DNA of 64,000 nt from Gammaproteobacteria bacterium (GCA_017302255.1 JAFLDV010000009.1:1-64000); one strand, 5' to 3'. Positions 1 to 7,973 are shown, counted from the first letter of the stretch. Numbers and translations: made by a program. Notes: generated from the letters alone by a model not told the origin.

Positions 1-395
1 GCATTTTCCAACGGCTCGCTACAACGGGGCCGAAGAGCAACAGCAAGGCCCAAATTGGTGCCAACCGTTTTCTTAAAACCTCAGAACAGCATTTTCCAAC
101 GGCTCGCTACAACGGGGCCGAAGAGCAACAGCAAGGCCCAAATTGGTGCCAACCGTTTTCTTAAAACCTCAGAACAGCATTTTCCAACGGCTCGCTACAA
201 CGGGGCCGAAGAGCAACAGCAAGGCCCAAATTGGTGCCAACCGTTTTCTTAAAACCTCAGAACAGCATTTTCCAACGGCTCGCTACAACGGGGCCGAAGA
301 GCAGCAGCAAGGCCAAAATTGGCTGCAACCCTTTTCTTAAAACCTCAGAACAGCATTTTTCCATCGGCTCGCTACAACGGGTCAAAAGCAAGAGA
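1..395. repeat. 88-bp tandem direct repeats, four full copies and a partial fifth
   Basis: Copies start at 1, 89, 177, 265 and 353. The first three are essentially identical, the fourth carries a few changes near its end, and the fifth diverges after about 40 bp. The unit length (88) is not a multiple of three, so open frames shift from copy to copy and each stops after about 65 codons; this argues against a repeat protein. Each unit can form a small hairpin (GGGCC, 15-nt loop, GGCCC). The array begins at base 1, so more copies may lie upstream of the window. Confidence 0.95.
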
Positions 396-683
396 AACGA
401 GCTTTTGCTTTTCTAACTATCTTGCTTTTCACGGCCCCGTAAAGCGAGCCGGAGCAAAACAAGGCTTTAAGGTTTTAAACGGGCGACTGTTTGAGCGGGG
501 CGACGTTAGCGACCCGCGAGTTTCGCCCGTGCCTTAAAGACTTGAATTTGCTTCGGGCTTTCGAGCGATCCGGGGTGCCTTTCTTTGGTTACTTTCTTTG
601 GCATCAAAGAAAGTAACGGCTTAACCGGCGTGCAGACTGCAAGTCATAAAGCCAACTGCAAGTCAAAGAACCGACCCCAAACC
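396..683. repeat. Non-coding interspersed repeat block ending in a 13-bp inverted repeat
   Basis: No credible gene lies here. The stretch contains a perfect inverted repeat, arms 588-600 and 605-617 (GTTACTTTCTTTG / CAAAGAAAGTAAC) with a 4-nt loop. From memory, very similar text around a TTTCTTTGGTTACTTTCTTTGG core recurs in intergenic regions of many proteobacterial genomes, where it is often mis-translated as short hypothetical proteins; I could not check this here. It lies immediately downstream of the 88-bp array and next to the 3' end of the minus-strand oxidoreductase gene, for which the hairpin could act as transcription stop. Confidence 0.6.
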
Positions 684-1322
684 TTAGTAGGCAACACTAA
701 ACCTTTGGTTTTTGTGCGCCGCACTTTCGGCTTCATCGAGCATAGCGACCGCGTAATCGCCGTTGGAGATGCGACTCTTGCCTTGGGTATCCAGCAAAAG
801 CTGGTCGCCACCGAGGCGAAACTCGCCGGTTTTATCTCCTGGGAATATTTCAGCAGCTGGCGATAAGTAGCTCCAGTTGAGGTCTTTGCTTGCGCGCAGT
901 TGTTGTAGTGCGTAGAGCGCGCCTTCGGCGCTGCCGCGATATTCTGCTGGAAAGTGTGGGTTGTCCAATAAGGTCGAACCGTCCGCGACTTGCAGTGATG
1001 CTGCACCACCAACAACTAAAATTCTCGGGACTTTCGCCGCTTTTACCGCACTTAGGATGCTATCAAAACCTTGCCGATAATAACCGGCGACATCTGCACT
1101 TTTATGACCGCTAAAAGCGCTAATCACCAGATCCACTCCAGCTAATTTTGACGCCAAAGCCTTGGTATCGAATACGTCTACGCCCCGTACTTTCAGCTGT
1201 TCCGTCTCAGCCAATTTTCCTGGCTGGCTGACTAAAGCTTGGACTTGATGTCCGCGGTTTAACGCTTCGCTTAAAATTGCCGAACCAATAAAACCTGTAG
1301 CGCCAATTAATGCAACTTTCAT
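684..1322 (-). CDS. NAD(P)-dependent oxidoreductase / epimerase-like, NmrA-type Rossmann protein
   Basis: A 212-residue atypical short-chain dehydrogenase. The N-terminus shows the dinucleotide-binding glycine motif GATGFIG (residues 7-13) followed by a basic-aromatic stretch typical of NmrA/YwnB-like proteins that bind NAD(P)(H). No membrane segment or signal peptide is present, so the protein should be cytoplasmic. Two consecutive ATG codons are available; the inner one at 1322 has the better spacing (7 nt) to a GGAG box. The gene is divergent from a LysR-type regulator, a common arrangement in which the regulator controls its neighbour. The substrate is unknown; family members act in redox sensing or quinone/flavin reduction. 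Confidence 0.85.
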   Translation of the reverse strand: MKVALIGATGFIGSAILSEALNRGHQVQALVSQPGKLAETEQLKVRGVDVFDTKALASKLAGVDLVISAFSGHKSADVAGYYRQGFDSILSAVKAAKVPRILVVGGAASLQVADGSTLLDNPHFPAEYRGSAEGALYALQQLRASKDLNWSYLSPAAEIFPGDKTGEFRLGGDQLLLDTQGKSRISNGDYAVAMLDEAESAAHKNQRFSVAY

Positions 1323-1422
1323 CATTTATCTCCAGTTCTGTGTTAACTGGCGATAGTTTGTACTTTTCGATTGATTTGAAAAATAGTGTAAATCATAATT
1401 CACTGTTATCAGATTCTAAACA

Positions 1423-2322
1423 ATGATTGCTATGGATCACTTAGATTTAAATGCTCTGCCGGTATTTTTTGCATTAGCGCAAAACCGAAGTTTCACCAGC
1501 ACTGCTGAACAACTTGGGCTAACCAAAGCTAAAGTCAGTATTAAGATCAAGATGTTGGAGCAGCAGCTTGGTACGCAATTGTTCCGTCGCACCACCCGCC
1601 AAGTCAGTTTGACCAGTGCAGGCGAGCAGCTCTATCAACAGACAGCCCCGTTATTTACCAGCTTGCAATCACAATTAGTGGCGCTGCAGCAAGGCGATCA
1701 GCAATTGCACGGCGTGCTTTGTATTAGCGCCCCTGAGGATTACAGTCGCGAGGTGCTGATCCCGCTACTTGCGGATTTTTCGGCGCTACATCCGAACTTG
1801 CAAATTGAGCTTAAAAGTAGTGATCAAGTCAAAGACCTGATCAAAGAAGGCATTGATTTAACTGTCCGCGTGGGCTGGCTAAAAGATTCCAGCCAAAAGG
1901 CTCAGCGTATCGGCAGATTTGAACAGTGGTTAATGGCCAGCCCAAGTTATCTCAATCGTGTTGGCACACCATTGCATCCTCGCGAATTAACCGAACACGC
2001 GTTCATAGGGTTTAGTCTTTTACCATCACCACTGCTCTGGAGTTTTCAACAAGACCAGGCACAGCATCAACAGTTGATGAAGGCACGATTTAATGTCAGT
2101 TCCACCGCTGCGGTAATGGGATTGTTGCAGCAAGGCGTGGGACTTGGCGTGTTAACCAACTACAGCGCCAAGCCGCTCATAGAAAAACAGCAGTTGCAGC
2201 GTGTGCTATCTGATTGGCAATTGCCTGATGGCGGGATCTATCTTGTGTATCCACCCGGAGAACATCGGCCTGCGAAAGTAAAACTTTTTGTTGGTTTTTT
2301 ACGACAACGCCTCGGTTTTTGA
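1423..2322 (+). CDS. LysR-family transcriptional regulator
   Basis: A 299-residue protein of normal LysR length. The first 60 residues form the winged helix-turn-helix (ALPVFFALAQNRSFTSTAEQ... with the ARLG-like AEQLGLTKAKVS recognition region), followed by a LysR substrate-binding domain of the periplasmic-binding-protein fold (about residues 90-295). It is transcribed divergently from the NAD(P) oxidoreductase; the roughly 100-bp intergenic region is the expected operator. An internal ATG at 1432 gives a more typical LysR N-terminus (MDHLDLN) and may be the real start, since neither codon has a convincing Shine-Dalgarno. The ligand is unknown. Confidence 0.9.
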   Translation: MIAMDHLDLNALPVFFALAQNRSFTSTAEQLGLTKAKVSIKIKMLEQQLGTQLFRRTTRQVSLTSAGEQLYQQTAPLFTSLQSQLVALQQGDQQLHGVLCISAPEDYSREVLIPLLADFSALHPNLQIELKSSDQVKDLIKEGIDLTVRVGWLKDSSQKAQRIGRFEQWLMASPSYLNRVGTPLHPRELTEHAFIGFSLLPSPLLWSFQQDQAQHQQLMKARFNVSSTAAVMGLLQQGVGLGVLTNYSAKPLIEKQQLQRVLSDWQLPDGGIYLVYPPGEHRPAKVKLFVGFLRQRLGF

Positions 2323-2438
2323 TGAGAACAATGCTGTTTGCTGCTAGTCAGCTGAAAACTCACTAAAATCTCTTGAGCCCTTGCGCTGTCTAGGCGACAC
2401 TGTCGGCTGTTTGCATGGATCAGTTGGATAGCTATCAC

Positions 2439-3458
2439 ATGATCGAATTCCGTCATGGCAGGTTGGTAATTAGAGTTGGCTTTGTCGGCGCAGTGCTATT
2501 GTTGCTGAATGCCTGTAGCCAATCTCCTGCGCCTGTGGCGGAAAAACCTCAACCTGCAGCCAATGCATTCCGTTCGGCGCAGGCACCAGATCCTTTTATT
2601 CATCCGGTTCCGCGCGGCCGTATTAGTTCATCCTTTGCCAATTACATTGTTAAAAGCCGTAATCGTAAACATCATGGTGTTGATTTTGCCGCGCCCATTG
2701 GTACCCCAGTGTATGCCGCGAGTTCTGGTGTTGTGCTAATTGCTGATATGGGCAGTTTAAGCGAAGCATTTGGTAAAGCTGTGATGATAGAACACGGCGA
2801 TAAATTTCAAAGTCTGTCGGCACATTTGTCGCGAATTGATGTGAAAAGTGGCGATTGGGTGCAAGCTGGACAGCAAATTGGTTTGGTTGGCAAAACCGGC
2901 AGAGCCACTGGTGCGCATTTGCACTTTGAGTTGTGGCAAAACTCAATTCCAAAAGACCCATTACTCTTTTTACCTATTAAAGCGCCGGGGCGTGCCATAG
3001 CTGCCGAGCCATTGGTGCCAGCAATTGCGCCAAGTCTCACTGCGAAATCGAGTGATGCTAGTCCGAAGCTATCCGCTGTTAAATCAAAGAGTACTAGCAA
3101 AAAATCAACGAAAACAGCGTCGACAAAAAAGGCCACCGCTAAGCAGGTAAAATCCCGGACTAAGACCGCTGCCAGTAGCAAAACTGCCAAAAAGGCGCCG
3201 ACTAAGCACAGCAAAGTCGCAGCCACAACTAAAAAAGCCGCTGGTCAGCAGGTAAAAAAAGCCAATACGACCGGTCAAACGACTGCCAAAACCAGCAAAT
3301 CGGCAGTGCAAGTAACCGACACAAAGGTGCTGGCAAAAACCACAACAAATACAAAAGCTAAACCCACAGCCACAGCTGAAAAGCCTGTTAGCAGTGCAAA
3401 AGTGACTGAGGCCAAGGCTTTGAAAGCTGAGAGCGGAAGTAGTAAACCACACAACTAG
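2439..3458 (+). CDS. M23 (LytM-type) peptidase lipoprotein with long basic C-terminal tail
   Basis: Predicted murein endopeptidase anchored to the envelope. The start at 2439 gives an N-terminus with a hydrophobic stretch ending in the lipobox LLNAC. The LytM domain keeps the zinc-ligand pattern HxxxD (HHGVDFA) and HxH (GAHLHFEL), so it looks catalytically competent, unlike E. coli NlpD or EnvC. After the domain, about 150 residues are almost entirely Lys, Ala, Thr and Ser, resembling a histone H1 tail; this part has no recognisable fold and is expected to be disordered and strongly positive. The gene stands alone between a LysR gene and a beta-lactamase-family hydrolase. An upstream ATG at 2415 would add 8 residues but weakens the signal peptide. 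Confidence 0.88.
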   Translation: MIEFRHGRLVIRVGFVGAVLLLLNACSQSPAPVAEKPQPAANAFRSAQAPDPFIHPVPRGRISSSFANYIVKSRNRKHHGVDFAAPIGTPVYAASSGVVLIADMGSLSEAFGKAVMIEHGDKFQSLSAHLSRIDVKSGDWVQAGQQIGLVGKTGRATGAHLHFELWQNSIPKDPLLFLPIKAPGRAIAAEPLVPAIAPSLTAKSSDASPKLSAVKSKSTSKKSTKTASTKKATAKQVKSRTKTAASSKTAKKAPTKHSKVAATTKKAAGQQVKKANTTGQTTAKTSKSAVQVTDTKVLAKTTTNTKAKPTATAEKPVSSAKVTEAKALKAESGSSKPHN

Positions 3459-3501
3459 TTGGTTACTGCAAACGTCTCGTTATTGATTCTAGGATGTCTG
3501 A

Positions 3502-4611
3502 ATGAAGTTATTGATGTGCGCATGGATTGGGCTATTTCTGCCGTTAACTGCACAAGCCAGCATTGATCATCAGCAGTTGGCTATGCAGTTTGACGCTGAA
3601 TTTCGGCAAGAAATGCAAAAAAATAAAATACCCGGGGGAGCCTACGCTATCGTCAGCAAAGGCAAGATCATCAAAACCGGGAGTTATGGTGTCCGCGAAG
3701 TCGGCAAGCCAGATCTAGTGAATGCCGATACCGCGTTTCGCTTAGCATCAGTGTCAAAAACCTTTGCTGGAGCAGCCCTGGTGTTAGCAGCGCAGGACCA
3801 ACAACTGGCACTGCAAACACCAATCAAAACTTATGTGCCTGAGTTACAGCTAAAAACTTCCTCATTAGAGCAAGAATTGACGGTGGAACAAGTTCTGTCC
3901 CATAGCTCAGGGTTCTGGGCACATGCATTTGAAGATCTAATCGAAGCAAATCAAACCCCTGCTCAAATATTACCGCGCCTCGCTGAGCTTGCCCAAGTCT
4001 GTGGACGTTGTTATAGCTATCAAAATGTGTTGTTTGGCTTGCTACAGCCAGTCATTGAGCGCACAACGGGACTGCAGTATGGTGACTATGTACAACAAAG
4101 GATTTTTAGCCCCTTAGCGATGCAACATGCCAGTATTGGCATGGCGCCGTTTTTAGCCACCACGAACAAAGCAATGCCACATCGTCGCGCAGGTAAAGGT
4201 TGGCGAGTACTGCCAATTAAAGCCAATTTTTATCGGTTAGCGCCGGCTGCTGGGGTTAATGCTAGCGTCAATGATCTTGCGCATTACGTCCAAGCAATGC
4301 TGGGTGCTCAGCCGCAGGTATTTAACAGCTTGGCGTTGCAACAGCTGCAGGAACCTTTGACCGCGATCCCACGAAAGCCGAGTTGGGAGTTGTGGCAGAA
4401 GTTTCGCTCGACCAAACTTTGGTATGGTCGCGGTTGGCGTATCGTTGCCTATGACCAACAAAAGTTGTTTTACCATGCTGGAGTTGTTGATGGTTACCGT
4501 CCATACATTGCCTATTCGCCAAAGGCCGATGTAGGTTTGGTGGTGCTGACAAATGCTGAAGTTGATGTCAGTCGGGAAGTCGCTGGGTGGTTTTGGCAAC
4601 AAGTGCTTTAA
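3502..4611 (+). CDS. Serine hydrolase of the class C beta-lactamase / penicillin-binding fold
   Basis: A 369-residue exported protein. A signal peptide (about residues 1-19, cleavage after AQA) precedes a beta-lactamase domain with all three catalytic motifs: SxxK at S83-V-S-K86, YxN at Y173-Q-N175, and HxG at H325-A-G327. This family includes AmpC, D-aminopeptidases, esterases and EstB; the HxG (not KTG) third motif is more usual for carboxypeptidase/esterase relatives, so a resistance role should not be assumed. A pair of cysteines (CGRC) near residues 167-170 could form a disulfide. The start at 3502 follows a weak AGGATG. It does not seem to share an operon with the upstream M23 gene (43 bp gap). 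Confidence 0.88.
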   Translation: MKLLMCAWIGLFLPLTAQASIDHQQLAMQFDAEFRQEMQKNKIPGGAYAIVSKGKIIKTGSYGVREVGKPDLVNADTAFRLASVSKTFAGAALVLAAQDQQLALQTPIKTYVPELQLKTSSLEQELTVEQVLSHSSGFWAHAFEDLIEANQTPAQILPRLAELAQVCGRCYSYQNVLFGLLQPVIERTTGLQYGDYVQQRIFSPLAMQHASIGMAPFLATTNKAMPHRRAGKGWRVLPIKANFYRLAPAAGVNASVNDLAHYVQAMLGAQPQVFNSLALQQLQEPLTAIPRKPSWELWQKFRSTKLWYGRGWRIVAYDQQKLFYHAGVVDGYRPYIAYSPKADVGLVVLTNAEVDVSREVAGWFWQQVL

Positions 4612-4642
4612 GTTTTCGCAGACATAAGCGTAAAAGCCGGTC

Positions 4643-4666
4643 AAAAAAAAGCCCCGTAAACGGGGC
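4643..4666 (-). terminator. Intrinsic terminator for the 5.5-4.7 kb minus-strand genes
   Basis: Read on the minus strand, a GCCCCGT/ACGGGGC stem (4666-4660 with 4657-4651, 2-nt loop) is followed by eight T residues. It lies 35 bp past the stop of the small membrane protein gene. Confidence 0.85.
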
Positions 4667-4700
4667 GTAAAGTTCGACAACTTTCAGGGAGAGGGTGGCA

Positions 4701-4985
4701 TTAACGACCGAGATACGCGCGGCGTCGTGCTAAAGCTTCTTGTTCGTAATCTTCCATGTATTGAGCTAATTCATTTTTCCATTGTTCATTTTCGGCTGAC
4801 ATATCGCTGCCAGCACTCGCTTCAATTCGGTCTTTCTGCACTAATAGCTGGTGGGCTCGTTGCTGCAGTTCGATTTCGACCTCTTGGAATATTTGCTGTT
4901 CACCACTTAATTTCAGCAGCTGCCCATATCCAGCCAGCGCTAAAACCACCATCGATAAGGTTGCCAATACTAGTAAAAAGGTCAT
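4701..4985 (-). CDS. Small membrane protein with a coiled tail, uncharacterised
   Basis: A 94-residue protein not recognised as a known family. The chosen start (4985) overlaps the stop of the upstream gene by one base (TAATG), indicating translational coupling. One hydrophobic segment covers about residues 2-24; the rest is a charged, Glu/Gln-rich helix likely to form a coiled coil, ending in a basic stretch (ARRRAYLGR). A longer frame to 5036 exists but would overlap the upstream gene. With its neighbour it forms a two-gene membrane unit ended by a strong terminator. Confidence 0.7.
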   Translation of the reverse strand: MTFLLVLATLSMVVLALAGYGQLLKLSGEQQIFQEVEIELQQRAHQLLVQKDRIEASAGSDMSAENEQWKNELAQYMEDYEQEALARRRAYLGR

Positions 4986-5497
4986 TAGACAGCCCCTAAT
5001 CGAATCGACTTGCGGATCGAAAGTTCTTGAAGCCAATAAAACAATAATAATGGGATTAGCCCGACATTAACCGAGAGCACGCCAAGCTGATAAATCGGCG
5101 CAAATAAGTTACTTTGCACTGTGGCTACATCAATAAAATCAATCGCTTGTAGCAGAACTAACAACACTAGCGCGGCAGCTGAAGCCAGGCCCATACGGGA
5201 GACCCGCAATCCTAACGTTCGATGCAGGCTTATCAACAACCACAACGCGAGCAAATTTAAAACCATCCAGCTGCCATACCAACTGAATTTACTCAGGACA
5301 TGCTCATCACTTGCCCATTTGTAGAGCGGTGTCACCGCTAAACTCGCAACGCAAGCACTTAAAGCGACCACGGCCATAGTGACACTGACTGACGTCAGTC
5401 GGCGTTCTGAGACAATAGCTAACAGTAATAATCCGAGATAACAACAAGTTGTGTACTCTCCGGCAATAAACAACAACTGAGAAACCGTCTGTTCCAT
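4985..5497 (-). CDS. Multi-pass membrane protein, uncharacterised
   Basis: A 170-residue hydrophobic protein with about five predicted membrane segments (roughly residues 12-27, 35-57, 75-93, 105-122 and 133-155). No family was recognised and no conserved catalytic motif stands out. It is translationally coupled to the small coiled-tail protein downstream, so the two probably form one membrane complex. The first hydrophobic segment is preceded by a Glu/Gln residue pair and no cleavable signal is evident. Confidence 0.75.
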   Translation of the reverse strand: MEQTVSQLLFIAGEYTTCCYLGLLLLAIVSERRLTSVSVTMAVVALSACVASLAVTPLYKWASDEHVLSKFSWYGSWMVLNLLALWLLISLHRTLGLRVSRMGLASAAALVLLVLLQAIDFIDVATVQSNLFAPIYQLGVLSVNVGLIPLLLFYWLQELSIRKSIRLGAV

Positions 5498-5532
5498 GTA
5501 ACTTACCTATGACCGTGCATGAACTTAATTGC

Positions 5533-5826
5533 TTAGTTATCTTTCTCTTCAGTGCCCGAGCCGGTCGGTGGTGGTGTGTTGCCAACAGGTGGGCGTAAGC
5601 CATAACCGTTGCCTGCCGCCATGACTGGCGTTGTGCTATTCGGGTCGGTTTCGTCATTTAGCAATTGCATTGCTTTAGCACTGAATTGCACAGTGTCTTG
5701 TAGCTTTGAATTGGCGGCACTGCCATCGACACTGCCGACTAAAACTGTTTTTGCATTGCTGGAGTTCGTATTGCTGTGATACAAATTCGCACTAGCATTG
5801 ATGCCAGTATTTTGAACGCTGCTCAT
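5533..5826 (-). CDS. Small Ser/Asn/Thr-rich hypothetical protein
   Basis: A 97-residue acidic, low-complexity protein rich in Asn, Ser, Thr and Gly, with a Pro-rich C-terminus (about residues 76-90). The only structured-looking part is a short amphipathic stretch around residues 44-57 (DTVQFSAKAMQLL), similar in style to the short helices of flagellar or motility accessory proteins. No signal peptide or membrane segment is seen. It lies 35 bp upstream of the membrane-protein pair on the same strand and may be co-transcribed. Function unknown. Confidence 0.6.
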   Translation of the reverse strand: MSSVQNTGINASANLYHSNTNSSNAKTVLVGSVDGSAANSKLQDTVQFSAKAMQLLNDETDPNSTTPVMAAGNGYGLRPPVGNTPPPTGSGTEEKDN

Positions 5827-6019
5827 GTGTTTAACCTTATTGGAGTTATATTAGGAATATGACTTCACTTTATGCTGAAGCCGTCATTTTCTCTACCAAG
5901 CTATCGGCCTTAAATCGGGTAAAAATTTGATAAATATTTGATATTTATTTGATGAAGGGATTTTTTTAGTGCTGACTGTGTTTTGCAGAGTCATATCTGG
6001 GTCAAAAAGGAAAAATTGT

Positions 6020-6559
6020 ATGACATTTAAAATTGGTGTGGTCGCAGCCTTGATGTGTTGTCTGGGGTGTTCCGGTGTTGCTGCGCAGAAAACCGCTGTT
6101 ACCGCACCAGCACAACCTACAGCAGAACCAGTGCAAGTTCGTCAATCCTTAGCAAAGGTTGCGGTTGGGCAGCAACAACCGCTTGCGCAATTGACTGACG
6201 TGAATGGGAAGCTCATCAACTTACAACAGACAGAAAAACGAAAGTTAATCATTTTTTTTGCAACCTGGTGTCACGATTCCCAGCGGCTGATGAGCCAACT
6301 TCAGCAATCTCCATTGCTCAATGATCCGCAGTTGTTGATTGTGGCGATAGGTCGTGAAGAACAACCAGCCGCTTTGACAAAGTTCGCCAACGAATACAAC
6401 TTGCCACTGCATTTCGTTTCAGATCCAGATAGAGCGCTCTATCAACAATTTACCGATACCGGTATTCCTCGAGTGGTATTGGTCAATGAAAAGAACGTGG
6501 TGGTGAAAACCTTTCTAGGTGAAATACCACTAGCAATCGACGAAATTGTCTGGCCATAA
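6020..6559 (+). CDS. Exported thioredoxin-fold protein with a WCxxS site
   Basis: A 179-residue TlpA/ResA-like protein. The start at 6020 has an AAAAGG box 9 nt upstream; the N-terminal hydrophobic segment can be cleaved at VAA (residues 20-22) or possibly lipidated at C17. The thioredoxin motif is W83-C84-H85-D86-S87, so the second cysteine of CxxC is replaced by serine, while the cis-proline loop (TGIPRVVLV) is kept. A single-cysteine site cannot form an internal disulfide; it suggests peroxidase-like, isomerase or glutathione/cysteine-adduct chemistry rather than disulfide transfer. It converges on two DsbA-type genes. Confidence 0.8.
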   Translation: MTFKIGVVAALMCCLGCSGVAAQKTAVTAPAQPTAEPVQVRQSLAKVAVGQQQPLAQLTDVNGKLINLQQTEKRKLIIFFATWCHDSQRLMSQLQQSPLLNDPQLLIVAIGREEQPAALTKFANEYNLPLHFVSDPDRALYQQFTDTGIPRVVLVNEKNVVVKTFLGEIPLAIDEIVWP

Positions 6560-6593
6560 AGTGATTCGTACTGCATGTAGCGGCCGTAGAAAC

Positions 6594-6622
6594 AACAATG
6601 CCAGTCACTGACTGGCATTGTT
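6594..6622. terminator. Bidirectional hairpin between convergent genes
   Basis: Perfect 12-bp stem (6594-6605 with 6611-6622, arms AACAATGCCAGT/ACTGGCATTGTT) and a 5-nt loop, located between the stops of the thioredoxin-like gene and the dsbA-like gene. The T-rich flank is modest. Confidence 0.75.
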
Positions 6623-6637
6623 TATTAGAAAAGACGG

Positions 6638-7318
6638 TTAATCTTTCTTCTGCAGGAGATAGTTCACTAATTCAGCAAGTTCTTTGTCGAAGTTCTTTGG
6701 ATCTAACGCTGCCAATTGCACTTTGTATTTGCCATTTACCAGCAGCATCGGCACACCGGCCAAAACTGGCATGTTAGCATCTGTTGGCGAAGCGGTACTT
6801 GACCACAGGGTTTGTTGCTCCTTCATCTGCTCAGCCGCACTTAAAATCGGCATGCTATTGAAGTGGCTGTCAAATGCCTTGGCGTCGAAGTTATTAATCA
6901 GCATTAAGCTGCGGATATCTTCAACTGAGGTGAATTGTCCGCGAGTTTCATGAATGTGATGAAAAATCAGCGCTGCGATTTCATTGCCTTTACCTTCAGC
7001 TTTGCCAACTAAATAACCACGTGCAATAGCGTTTTGTACTTCTGGTGAGGCTGCTTGCAGAAAATCCACGTGGTTTTTTTGCAAAGCAATACCGGCCGGC
7101 AGTGCATTTTCGAGTTGCTGGGCAAAAGGTTCGAATTTGTAGCAATGGCCACAGAAGAACGAGAAGAATTCGCGGACTTCAGGTTTTGCTGTAGCCGTTT
7201 CGGCCACTACTTCATAATGTTTCCCAGCTTCAAATTTGCTTGGTTGCGGTTTATCAGCAAAGGCGTCACAAGCAAAAAGGGCAAAACAGCCGAGCAAAAT
7301 GGTGAATCGTTTTAACAT
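6638..7318 (-). CDS. DsbA-family thiol:disulfide oxidoreductase, CGHC active site
   Basis: A 226-residue periplasmic DsbA-type protein. The redox site is C56-G-H-C59 in a thioredoxin fold interrupted by a helical domain, with the cis-proline in AGVPMLLVNG. The CGHC dipeptide is that of eukaryotic PDI and differs from the CPHC of the adjacent paralogue, so the two should have different redox potentials. The N-terminus is ambiguous: signal peptidase I cleavage after AFA, or a lipobox LFAC (C17) followed by Asp, which in Enterobacteria would retain a lipoprotein in the inner membrane. It lies 22 bp downstream of the second dsbA gene in the same direction. Confidence 0.9.
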   Translation of the reverse strand: MLKRFTILLGCFALFACDAFADKPQPSKFEAGKHYEVVAETATAKPEVREFFSFFCGHCYKFEPFAQQLENALPAGIALQKNHVDFLQAASPEVQNAIARGYLVGKAEGKGNEIAALIFHHIHETRGQFTSVEDIRSLMLINNFDAKAFDSHFNSMPILSAAEQMKEQQTLWSSTASPTDANMPVLAGVPMLLVNGKYKVQLAALDPKNFDKELAELVNYLLQKKD

Positions 7319-7340
7319 AACGTCTCCGAACTTAGTTAAA

Positions 7341-7973
7341 TCACTTAGTTAATAAATACTCGATGATGCCTTTCATGTCTTGTTCTAAGTTCGCTTGGTC
7401 TAATTTTGCAATGTTAATTTTAAAACGACCATTCACGATAAAGGTAGGGACCGCATTCATCACTCGACGTTTACTTAAATCGTTCTGTTCTTTTTGCATT
7501 AACTTCGCTTGGTTTTTCACCATAAAGTTTTCTAATTCTTTGTCAAACACAGCGCCATCTAAGCCAGCAGCGGTTACCACTGCACGGATATCAGCAACAT
7601 TCGCGAAGGGTTTACGCTCCACGTGGATATGTTTGAAAATTGCCGAATTCACTTCATGACCTTTGCCTTTTAATTTGGCGAGGATCATGGTTTTTGTCAG
7701 CATTCCTTGAATTTCTGGGGTAGCGCCACCCATGAAGTCGACATGATACTTTTTAAACTGAGTACCTGCAGGCAGAGATTTTTCTACGCTAGTAATTACC
7801 GGCTCAACAGCGTTGCAATGCGGGCAGTAGAAAGAGAAAAACTCTTTGACTTCAGGTTTTGCGGTACCTGTTTCAGCGATTACTTCGTAGTGAGTGCCTT
7901 CTTCATAGGAACCGATAGCAAATACAGATGAGCTAAATGCTAGTGCCATGAATAGGCCAATAATCTTTTTCAT
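7341..7973 (-). CDS. dsbA: Thiol:disulfide interchange protein DsbA
   Basis: A 210-residue periplasmic protein that introduces disulfides into exported proteins and is reoxidised by DsbB. A signal peptide (1-19, ending VFA) is followed by the classical C50-P-H-C53 site and cis-proline in AVPTFIVNG. Length and motifs match E. coli DsbA (208 residues). The upstream gene on the same strand is srkA, an arrangement also found in E. coli (yihE-dsbA), which supports the assignment. A second DsbA-like gene follows after 22 bp and may be co-transcribed. Confidence 0.93.
   Translation of the reverse strand: MKKIIGLFMALAFSSSVFAIGSYEEGTHYEVIAETGTAKPEVKEFFSFYCPHCNAVEPVITSVEKSLPAGTQFKKYHVDFMGGATPEIQGMLTKTMILAKLKGKGHEVNSAIFKHIHVERKPFANVADIRAVVTAAGLDGAVFDKELENFMVKNQAKLMQKEQNDLSKRRVMNAVPTFIVNGRFKINIAKLDQANLEQDMKGIIEYLLTK

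Noticed and set aside
1-395. Integron attC-like array
   Set aside because: I looked for GTTRRRY and RYYYAAC core sites in the 88-bp unit and did not find a proper pair; no cassette genes lie between units.
55-537. Four overlapping plus-strand open frames inside the 88-bp repeats
   Set aside because: The period is not a multiple of three, each frame is a shifted copy of the repeat, and no ribosome site or known domain is present.
585-1015. Short frames over the interspersed repeat and over the oxidoreductase gene
   Set aside because: They are read through a palindrome or antisense to a clear gene and have no domain.
3502-4611. Antibiotic-resistance beta-lactamase
   Set aside because: The fold and motifs fit class C-like hydrolases in general; the third motif is HAG rather than KTG and no AmpR is adjacent, so resistance cannot be claimed.
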